Source: Micavibrio sp. (GTDB taxonomy: Bacteria; Pseudomonadota; Alphaproteobacteria; Micavibrionales; Micavibrionaceae). Taken from it: 50,198 nt of DNA. The notes under the pieces are model-generated. The model saw nothing but the letters and a program-made list of their open reading frames with translations, did not search any database and was not told where the DNA came from. Location of the stretch: positions 1 to 50,198 of the forward strand of contig JALTAZ010000059.1 of NCBI GenBank assembly GCA_027075555.1, given 5' to 3'. The position numbers and the translations under genes were made by a program. Position 1 is the stretch's first letter; each line of letters starts with the position of its first letter. Below, piece by piece: positions 42,947 to 50,198 of this stretch.

Positions 42947-44035
42947 TCAAAGACATTGCGCCTTATGACGCAGCCAATGATCGGCAAGAACACATGCCAT
43001 CATCGCCTCTGCCACGGGAACGCCACGAATACCAACGCATGGATCATGCCGACCTTTGGTTATTATATCCGTTTCATTACCATCTTTATCAATAGTTTTT
43101 CGCGGAATTAAAATTGAGCTAGTTGGCTTAAATGCCACACGCACAACAATATCTTGCCCAGAAGAAATGCCTCCTAATATACCTCCTGCATTATTGCTTT
43201 GAAATTTGGGGTTTCCACCTGCACCTGTGCGAATTTCATCAACGTTATTTTCTCCATCCAAAGCAACACAATCAAAACCATTACCAATTTCCACCGCCTT
43301 AACAGCGTTAATACTCATCATAGCTTTTGCAAGATCAGCATCTAATTTATCATATACAGGAGCGCCAAGACCTGCGGGGATTCCACTTGCATGCACTTCT
43401 ACTAACGCACCAGCACTAGATCCACTTTTACGCACACTATCCAAATAGCTTTTCCAGTTTTCCTCCGTTTTAGAATCAGGACAAAATAACGGACTTTGCG
43501 TTACATAATCCCAGTCCCACCTATCACGGTTTTTTAGCTTTTCACTTCCTATCTGCACTACGCAACCACGGATTTTTATATGCTTACCAATTTGATGTTC
43601 AAGAACTTTACGAGCCACCGCGCCCGCAGCCACGCGCATCGCAGTTTCACGAGCCGATGAACGCCCACCTCCGCGATAATCACGTACACCATATTTTTTA
43701 TGATATGTGTAATCCGCATGACCAGGGCGAAACTTATCTTTTATATCGCTATAATCCTTAGATTTTTGATCTTTATTGTGAATCAATAAACCAATTGGCG
43801 TTCCTGTTGTTATTCCTTCAAATACACCAGATAGTATCTGAACTTCATCAGGTTCTTTACGCTGAGTTGTGTGACGCGATTGCCCAGGCTTTCTAAGATC
43901 TAGAAATTTCTGTATATATTCTTTATCTATAGGAATACACGGAGGAACTCCATCAATAACCACGCCAATAGCCTTACCGTGACTTTCGCCAAAAGTTGTA
44001 TACTGAAATAAGTTCCCGAAATGATTGCCAGACAT
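42947..44035 (-). CDS. aroC: Chorismate synthase
   Basis: [36 protein letters not shown]...[34 protein letters not shown]...[21 protein letters not shown]; start refined to MSGNHF, removing overlap with the upstream gene. Confidence 0.97.
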   Translation of the reverse strand: MSGNHFGNLFQYTTFGESHGKAIGVVIDGVPPCIPIDKEYIQKFLDLRKPGQSRHTTQRKEPDEVQILSGVFEGITTGTPIGLLIHNKDQKSKDYSDIKDKFRPGHADYTYHKKYGVRDYRGGGRSSARETAMRVAAGAVARKVLEHQIGKHIKIRGCVVQIGSEKLKNRDRWDWDYVTQSPLFCPDSKTEENWKSYLDSVRKSGSSAGALVEVHASGIPAGLGAPVYDKLDADLAKAMMSINAVKAVEIGNGFDCVALDGENNVDEIRTGAGGNPKFQSNNAGGILGGISSGQDIVVRVAFKPTSSILIPRKTIDKDGNETDIITKGRHDPCVGIRGVPVAEAMMACVLADHWLRHKAQCL

Positions 44036-44039
44036 TTTG

Positions 44040-44510
44040 CTATTCCACCTTAATCTTTTCTTTTTGCGCAGACAAAGTCCCATGCTCAATAATTGCCACG
44101 GTCATACGGCTTATTGCGCTGCGCTTTCCTGTCGTCTCTTCTACCATATCAGTTTGCCATACTTGTGTGCGCCTACCGATATGAACTGGTATGCATGTTC
44201 CTATAACATATCCCTTTGTTACTGCGCGAATATGGTTACAGTTGATCTCCACTCCAACAGCGCGATATTTATCGGGGTCAATAGTCATCCACGCGCCAAC
44301 ACTTCCCAATGTTTCGGAAAGAACGCAACTTGCCCCGCCATGAAGTATACCAAAGGGCTGAGTTGTTCGGTTATCAACAGGAAGTCTTCCTTTTAAAAAG
44401 TCTGAGCCAACCTCGGTAATCTCCAAGCCAATATGCACACCCATATTAGCATTACGAAGGCCTTCTAAATAACCTGCAGTGTAATCTTTAAACCAGATTT
44501 TTTTAGACAT
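44040..44510 (-). CDS. PaaI-family (hotdog) thioesterase
   Basis: [53 protein letters not shown]. Confidence 0.9.
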   Translation of the reverse strand: MSKKIWFKDYTAGYLEGLRNANMGVHIGLEITEVGSDFLKGRLPVDNRTTQPFGILHGGASCVLSETLGSVGAWMTIDPDKYRAVGVEINCNHIRAVTKGYVIGTCIPVHIGRRTQVWQTDMVEETTGKRSAISRMTVAIIEHGTLSAQKEKIKVE

Positions 44511-44542
44511 ATATTATCGCCTATTATCGCTTAGTATGTAGA

Positions 44543-45400
44543 TTATGCGACCTGATCACCTTTATTGCCTTTAGACTTCACACTAGCAAGTAATTGTGCC
44601 GTTTCAGATGCGCTATCTACTGCCAGCATACCAACAGTATGATAACCAGCATCAACATGCAGAATTTCACCAGTAACACCACTACCAAGATCAGAAAGCA
44701 AGAATAAACCAGAGCGACCAACATCATCAATTGTTACATTACGTTTAAGTGGTGCGTTAAGTTCATTCCATTTCAATATAAAACGAAAATCACCAATACC
44801 ACTTGCTGCTAGTGTTTTAATTGGTCCTGCACTAATGGCATTAACGCGAATATTATCCTTGCCCAGATCAGCAGCAAGATATTTAACACTTGCCTCCAAA
44901 GCTGCTTTAGCCACACCCATAACATTATAATGTGGCATCACCTGCTCTGCCCCGTAATAAGTAAGGGTTAAAAGCGAGCCACCATCTCTCATTAAAGGAA
45001 CAGCCCTTTGCGCAACAGCGGTAAATGAGTAAACGGAAATATCCATTGTTTTTAAGAAATTATCACGTGATGTATTAAGATACATACCATCAAGCTCATT
45101 CTTATCAGAAAAAGCTATGGCATGAATTACAAAATCTATCCCCCCCCACAGCGATTTAATCTCAGCAAAGGCCGCATCAATGCTTGCCTCATCAGTAACA
45201 TCACAAGGAAGCAAAATATCAGAGCAAACTTTCTGCGCCAAAGGCTTTACCCGCTTTAGCAAAGCATCGCCCTGATAAGTAAATGCCAGTTCTGCACCAT
45301 TATCAGCCGCTACTTTGGCGATTCCCCAAGCTATAGATCTATCATTTGCTACGCCCATTACAAGACCACGCTTGCCTTTTAAAAAATCACTATTCATCAT
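44543..45400 (-). CDS. fabI: Enoyl-[acyl-carrier-protein] reductase (NADH)
   Basis: FLKGKRGLVMGVANDRSIAWGIAKVAADNGAELAFTYQG...LLTLTYYGAEQVMPHYNVMGVAKAALEASVKYLA. Confidence 0.96.
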   Translation of the reverse strand: MMNSDFLKGKRGLVMGVANDRSIAWGIAKVAADNGAELAFTYQGDALLKRVKPLAQKVCSDILLPCDVTDEASIDAAFAEIKSLWGGIDFVIHAIAFSDKNELDGMYLNTSRDNFLKTMDISVYSFTAVAQRAVPLMRDGGSLLTLTYYGAEQVMPHYNVMGVAKAALEASVKYLAADLGKDNIRVNAISAGPIKTLAASGIGDFRFILKWNELNAPLKRNVTIDDVGRSGLFLLSDLGSGVTGEILHVDAGYHTVGMLAVDSASETAQLLASVKSKGNKGDQVA

Positions 45401-45546
45401 ATTTTCTTACTATCATATTAAAATTCACAACTAGCCATTATCGTACACATTTACACAGCCCCGTCTAGATCAAGGAATAATATTAAGGTAAATTAATTAC
45501 AAAAAAATTATAGCCTTACTTCTTAGAAAGGTAAAACTCTGCTACA

Positions 45547-47100
45547 ATGGCGGACAAGTTGTTAAATCCACCTACAACAGAATATGAAGGATTCATGTCT
45601 GTAGATTATAAATCAGCAAAACATATATGCAATGTTATAAGAAGGCAGGTACAATCATGCTACCCTGATCTACACATACACTTTACTATACATAAGGAAA
45701 ATGAGCGCGAAAAAGCATTTATCTCAGATACAGCAGAAATAAGTGAACACCCTGCAGGCAAATATATGCTTAACTATCCAGATATAGATGCTATGCGCAA
45801 AATTTTAGAACAAAACCGAACCCAATTTATCTATATTTCAAGATTCAATAATCCCGGTTTTTTAGGAGTTTTTCAAAATAATGCTTATCTAGCATTATGT
45901 TTTTTGAATTATACCCGTTTTGATACAATAGATGACTTAAAAAGCCATACACTCCACATATCTTGGCATGCCATCGCATTGTACAAAGAATATATAAATT
46001 ATAGAAGGTCAAAGGACAAAAAAGCATCTTATGATTTTACAGATAATTATAATATTATAATACCCAAGCTCGATAACTACCAAAGATTTCATAGGAATCT
46101 TATGGGAGACATATTTTCAGCCAGCGTTCAAACATTACAAGGAAAGGAAAAAGCATTTGAAACACTGTCAAAACAAAGGATAATAGACACCCTTACTCCC
46201 AAAACAGGTTTTAGAGCCGAAGAATTCCCCTTCCCAATATGCATTGATACGCTAGGATACTTATTCAAAGACAATATTAAACAATATAAAAAAAATAAGA
46301 AAACCATACAATCAGCCGTTAAAATTACAGAAGATATTGGCAATACTCATACGTCAACATCTATTGAACAATGGCAAAGCTTTAGCTCTCCATCTCAGCA
46401 ACTAGCTTGGATAGGATATAATATAGAAACAATATTAGGAGCAGCTCTTTACACCAGTGACAATACTTATGTTCAATCTATTGCTGATATGATCTCAGAA
46501 AATATATCCAAAAAACCTGAAATAATCACAAACATACAAGATTATAACCCATACACAAATCAAGAAGTAAATTCACGCCTGCATAAAAAGCTATGTAGAG
46601 AGCTTCTTGAAACTATTCAAAGAAATATTGCAAATCCAGAAGATTATAATTTGATAATAGATATAATAAATAAACAAAATATATCATTAAAAGAGGGGAA
46701 AGTTATGGGATGGTGTGTACCTGCCCTAATTCCCATGGCAGATATGATTAGGAAATGCCCTACTGATGATATTTTTGAAAATGTTTTCAAAGATGCCATT
46801 TGCCGCTATGAGGAAGAAGTTAATAACATTACATGGGAAACATTAAGTGAGTTATCAAAACAACTTTTCCATATAAAAAGAGACAACGGGCATCTTTCAT
46901 GGGACGATATTTTAGACTTTATATCACAAAATGATGAATTTTCTTCTATACACTGCGGAATAATGCTAGCGCGGCAAATAAATGATGAGAGCAAATCTCA
47001 AAAAACCCCTAACAACATGAATAATACCGACAAGCATAAAAAAACGGAAGTGAATATTACCAATTTTATAAGCCCAAATGCCATAAAAAGAACAAAATGA
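45547..47100 (+). CDS. Hypothetical protein, 517 aa, no recognised family
   Basis: Long uninterrupted ORF with AGAAAGG upstream; soluble, mostly helical by appearance; no signal peptide or catalytic motif recognised. Confidence 0.8.
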   Translation: MADKLLNPPTTEYEGFMSVDYKSAKHICNVIRRQVQSCYPDLHIHFTIHKENEREKAFISDTAEISEHPAGKYMLNYPDIDAMRKILEQNRTQFIYISRFNNPGFLGVFQNNAYLALCFLNYTRFDTIDDLKSHTLHISWHAIALYKEYINYRRSKDKKASYDFTDNYNIIIPKLDNYQRFHRNLMGDIFSASVQTLQGKEKAFETLSKQRIIDTLTPKTGFRAEEFPFPICIDTLGYLFKDNIKQYKKNKKTIQSAVKITEDIGNTHTSTSIEQWQSFSSPSQQLAWIGYNIETILGAALYTSDNTYVQSIADMISENISKKPEIITNIQDYNPYTNQEVNSRLHKKLCRELLETIQRNIANPEDYNLIIDIINKQNISLKEGKVMGWCVPALIPMADMIRKCPTDDIFENVFKDAICRYEEEVNNITWETLSELSKQLFHIKRDNGHLSWDDILDFISQNDEFSSIHCGIMLARQINDESKSQKTPNNMNNTDKHKKTEVNITNFISPNAIKRTK

Positions 47101-47101
47101 T

Positions 47102-47137
47102 AAAGGATCATCATAATTTACCCGATGACCCCTTTTT
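47102..47137 (+). terminator. Possible rho-independent terminator after the 517-aa ORF
   Basis: AAAGG-A-TCATC ... GATGA-CC-CC-TTTTT, imperfect stem followed by T5. Confidence 0.5.
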
Positions 47138-47166
47138 CAATTAATAACGATAATAAACAATATCCG

Positions 47167-47652
47167 TTATTTATTTACAATTTCCCAACTACCATCTGGT
47201 TGTTGACAAGCGGTTCCATAAGCTGTTTCATCTCTACCGCCTATATGGACAGTTTGCTGGAACTCACGACAATAACGACCACTAGCCGTATAACCATCTT
47301 TTACCGCTACTACCTCTCCTGAATTTCCACTTTCTGGATTATTCCAGGAAATAGGCTCTCCAATAGGTGCAGATTGAGCCTGATAAACAGCAGCAGACAT
47401 TTGCTGCTTATCTGCGGCATCAAGGGATTTTCCAATCTCATTACCTAAATAGGCACCTAGCAAAGCACCTGCTCCAGTTGCCCATAGCTGCCCAGATCCA
47501 CCACCAACTTTTGAACCTAAAATACCGCCAATTAGCGCGCCAGCCCCCGTACCGACGACCTCCTTAGTTCCCTTATCCTGCATTGTAGTAGTATCACATG
47601 CCCCTAAAGCAAAAATTGAAACCACCATCATCATCATTGTAACTTTTTTCAT
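47167..47652 (-). CDS. Glycine-zipper 2TM / 17 kDa surface antigen-type lipoprotein
   Basis: MKKVTMMMMVVSIFALGACDTTTMQ lipobox; GTGAGALIGGILGSKVGGGSGQLWATGAGALLGAYLGNEIGKSLDAADK; C-terminal YCREFQQTVHIGGRDETAYGTACQQPDGSWEIV. Confidence 0.93.
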   Translation of the reverse strand: MKKVTMMMMVVSIFALGACDTTTMQDKGTKEVVGTGAGALIGGILGSKVGGGSGQLWATGAGALLGAYLGNEIGKSLDAADKQQMSAAVYQAQSAPIGEPISWNNPESGNSGEVVAVKDGYTASGRYCREFQQTVHIGGRDETAYGTACQQPDGSWEIVNK

Positions 47653-47881
47653 TAGAGTAAACCTTTGCTGTTGGAATAACTTTATATCTTCACAAAGCGC
47701 AGTATATACTTTTGTAAGTGTAATTCATAGGATATATGCATGAAAAAATAATAAAAATTACAAAAAGAAACTTAATATTATAAACCACATACCAACATAT
47801 TTTCTATCTAACGTATTTTATATTAAAGCCAATATGTAACTCTCCTATACTCTTGATTATTCTATTGATTCGGTGCATAAA

Positions 47882-47909
47882 TCCATATTACGCATAAGAT
47901 AATATGGAG
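47882..47909 (+). promoter_or_regulatory. 5'UTR hairpin overlapping the SD of htpG (candidate RNA thermometer)
   Basis: TCCATATTA-CGCATAAGA-TAATATGGA perfect 9-bp stem; GGAG at 47906-47909, 10 nt from ATG 47920. Confidence 0.5.
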
Positions 47910-47919
47910 TATTTGGGTA

Positions 47920-49863
47920 ATGAGCGCACAAAAAGAAACTAATAACTACCAAGAAAAACAAAATTTTAGCGCTGATGTATCGCGCCTTTTAGATATAGTT
48001 GCAAATGCACTCTACACTAACCATGATGTATTCCTACGTGAGCTTATATCTAACTCAGCAGATGCATGTGATCGCCTAAGGTATGATGCAATAACAAATC
48101 CTGATTTAATAAAGGACAATCCAGATTTTAGAATTTGTATTTATAAAGATACAACAAATAGAACATTAAGTATTGTTGATAATGGCATAGGTATGAGCAA
48201 AGAAGAACTTGCTGAGAATCTTGGCACTATAGCTAAATCAGGAACAGCAGCGCTGATGGAGCAAATGAAAAATGCAAATGATAATGATGATGCTAAATTA
48301 AAGCTAATAGGTCAGTTTGGAGTAGGATTTTATGCAAGCTATATGGTTTCTCATAAGATTCAGGTTGTTAGTAAAAAGGCAAAAAGTAATGAAACATGGC
48401 TGTGGGAGTCTGATGGAAAAACAGGATTTACCATTCGTGAACCAAATGAAATTGAAATGGCACGCCTAGACGGTAATCGTGGAACGGCAATTACCCTTTA
48501 TATAAAAGATGAAGCATCTGAATTTTTACTAGATCATAAAATTGAAACCACAATCAAAGAATATTCAGACCATATTGACGTTCCAATATTTATAGGCGCG
48601 CCGTCAGAGGTCGCAAAAGATAAAGATGCAAAAGCAGTAAATAGCGCCTCTGCCCTTTGGATGCGCCCTAAAAATGAAATACCTAAAGAGGAATATGATA
48701 ATTTTTACAAACATATATCAGGTGGTTTTGATGAACCCCTTATGGTTTCTCACTGGAAAGCTGAAGGCAAAATAGAATTCACATCACTTTTATATATCCC
48801 AACATTAAGACCGTGGGATATGTTTGACCCTAGCCGACGCAATTTTGTAAAGCTATATGTAAGACGTGTTTTTATAACTGATGATTTAGATGCTCTTATG
48901 TATCCGTGGTTAAGATTCGTGCGCGGGGTAATTGATAGTGAGGATCTCCCCCTTAATATAAGTCGTGAAACACTTCAATATAACCCTACTATTGAAAAAA
49001 TTAAAAATGCAGTTGCAAGAAAAATACTTAGTGATCTTGATAAGCTATCACGCGATGACAAAGCAAAATTCAATGCTCTTTGGGGGCAATTTGGGCCTGC
49101 AATAAAAGAAGGGCTGTATGATGCAACAGAACATAGAAAGGCACTGTTAAAAATCTGCCGTTTTTACTCAAGCAGTAGCAATGAGCTAACCTCCCTAGCT
49201 GATTATGTAGAGCGTATGAAGGAAAACCAGAATAAAATATATTACTTAAGTGGCGAATCACTGGAAAATATAAAAAACAGTCCCCAGCTTGAAGGTTTTA
49301 AGGCAAAGGGAATAGAAGTATTATTCTTTACAGATACTATTGATGATTTTTGGTTACAAAGCGTTCTCGATTACCAAGATATTCCTTTTCAATCTATAAC
49401 TAAGGGGGATATAGATCTTTGTGGTTTTGACAAAGAAGAATCCAGCGATAATGATGACAGTGATGATGAAAAACCAGAAAAAAATAAAGAAAATAAATCG
49501 GTTGCCAAGCTTATATCTAAGTTTCAAGAGATACTAGCCAACAAAGTACATAATGTACGGATATCTCAACGGTTAATAGAATCACCAGTTTGTCTTGTTG
49601 CTCCTGATGATGGGGTTGATATGTATATGGAAAGAGTTCTTCGCATACATCAAAAATATGAAACTGATAATAAACCTGTGCTTGAAATAAACCCTAACCA
49701 TGAGCTTATAAAGAAACTAGCAACTAACTGTGAAAAAGGCAGCGATATCTCTGATGCTGCATTTTTATTATTAGATCAAGCAAAAATAATACAAGGTGAG
49801 CCAATAGAAGATCCTAGCGCATTTACTAGACGCATTTCTAACTTTATGAAAGATGCTTTATAA
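47920..49863 (+). CDS. htpG: Molecular chaperone HtpG (Hsp90)
   Basis: FSADVSRLLDIVANALYTNHDVFLRELISNSADACDRLRYDA...IVDNGIGMSKEELAENLGTIAKSGTAALME...GQFGVGFYASYMVS. Confidence 0.97.
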   Translation: MSAQKETNNYQEKQNFSADVSRLLDIVANALYTNHDVFLRELISNSADACDRLRYDAITNPDLIKDNPDFRICIYKDTTNRTLSIVDNGIGMSKEELAENLGTIAKSGTAALMEQMKNANDNDDAKLKLIGQFGVGFYASYMVSHKIQVVSKKAKSNETWLWESDGKTGFTIREPNEIEMARLDGNRGTAITLYIKDEASEFLLDHKIETTIKEYSDHIDVPIFIGAPSEVAKDKDAKAVNSASALWMRPKNEIPKEEYDNFYKHISGGFDEPLMVSHWKAEGKIEFTSLLYIPTLRPWDMFDPSRRNFVKLYVRRVFITDDLDALMYPWLRFVRGVIDSEDLPLNISRETLQYNPTIEKIKNAVARKILSDLDKLSRDDKAKFNALWGQFGPAIKEGLYDATEHRKALLKICRFYSSSSNELTSLADYVERMKENQNKIYYLSGESLENIKNSPQLEGFKAKGIEVLFFTDTIDDFWLQSVLDYQDIPFQSITKGDIDLCGFDKEESSDNDDSDDEKPEKNKENKSVAKLISKFQEILANKVHNVRISQRLIESPVCLVAPDDGVDMYMERVLRIHQKYETDNKPVLEINPNHELIKKLATNCEKGSDISDAAFLLLDQAKIIQGEPIEDPSAFTRRISNFMKDAL

Positions 49864-49942
49864 TACTATAATAATATAAATAACGAGCCACGACCGAGCA
49901 GAACTGGTAGGTTCGTTTTGTGGTTCAAGCCGTTTTTTAAGC

Positions 49943-49957
49943 GTATGCTTCGCATAC
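49943..49957. repeat. Compact hairpin GTATGC-TTC-GCATAC
   Basis: 6-bp perfect stem with 3-nt loop in the non-coding region after htpG. Confidence 0.6.
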
Positions 49958-50080
49958 ACATTTCAAATTTTATAGTGACAAAAGCGTAGTAACTTTGCGT
50001 TAGGAACCCGCAGCAACAAAGTCATAAAATAAACGCAAGTTGCTATAGATTTGATTCTACCGCATGGAATTTGTGAACCT

Positions 50081-50100
50081 CCATGGGCTTACGCCCATGG
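50081..50100. repeat. Perfect hairpin CCATGGGC-TTAC-GCCCATGG; candidate IS200/IS605 end hairpin
   Basis: 8-bp stem, 4-nt loop, 2 nt beyond the stop codon of the partial tnpA-like ORF. Confidence 0.6.
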
Positions 50101-50102
50101 CG

Positions 50103-50198
50103 TCACTCCAGCTCAAGCTCCGCTTGTCCAGTGTCTTCCTCACCCTGATGTTGAATATATTTCCTAAGAGCGCTCTGTGTAATGCCAACTGTGGACAC
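50103..50198 (-). mobile_element. tnpA: C-terminus of an IS200/IS605-type TnpA (Y1 HUH transposase), continues beyond window
   Basis: Reverse strand open to the window edge: VSTVGITQSALRKYIQHQGEEDTGQAELELE*, resembling the '(GYF)xSTVG...IRxYI..Q...D' C-terminus of IS200/IS605 TnpA. Confidence 0.55.

Noticed and set aside
42947-44089. Long aroC start overlapping the thioesterase gene by 50 nt
   Set aside because: Residues before MSGNHFGN are non-homologous to chorismate synthase and basic; start at 44035 removes the overlap.
44025-44396. Plus-strand ORFs over the aroC/thioesterase junction
   Set aside because: Antisense to two clearly recognised genes; Cys/His-rich shadow translation.

Overview
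The window is a ~50.2 kb AT-rich chromosomal segment from an alphaproteobacterium (lineage not determined). It is gene-dense and mostly housekeeping. Left to right: carB (3' part), greA, phytoene/squalene synthase-like gene, Fe/Mn-SOD, yajC-secD-secF, DUF3592-type membrane ORFs, nlpD-like/pcm/DUF4153/serS, N-formylglutamate amidohydrolase, lipB, tRNA-Leu, maeB, mgtE, a class A PBP, tonB-exbB-exbD divergent from a TonB-dependent receptor, class II DAHP synthase, nadE, gltX, ispH/P-loop ATPase/rnhA, gmhA-like SIS gene, xseB-ispA-dxs, HAD phosphatase, sppA, aroC, thioesterase, fabI, an orphan 517-aa protein, a glycine-zipper lipoprotein and htpG. The right edge reaches what looks like the 3' end of an IS200/IS605-type tnpA. 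I saw no CRISPR array, defence island or phage module. The most interesting signals are: (i) three tandem A7C octamers joining two DUF3592-like ORFs in the -1 relationship, with slippery heptamers A_AAA_AAC and A_AAA_AAA in the correct phase (programmed frameshift, phase variation, or sequencing indel); (ii) a 9-bp AU-rich hairpin sequestering the probable SD of htpG (candidate RNA thermometer); (iii) a tRNA-Leu whose anticodon reads AAG; (iv) a P-loop ATPase in the thrB slot of the ispH-thrB-rnhA operon; (v) paired palindromes upstream of class II DAHP synthase; (vi) the orphan 517-aa ORF. All homology calls are from reading protein motifs by eye; no database search was run.
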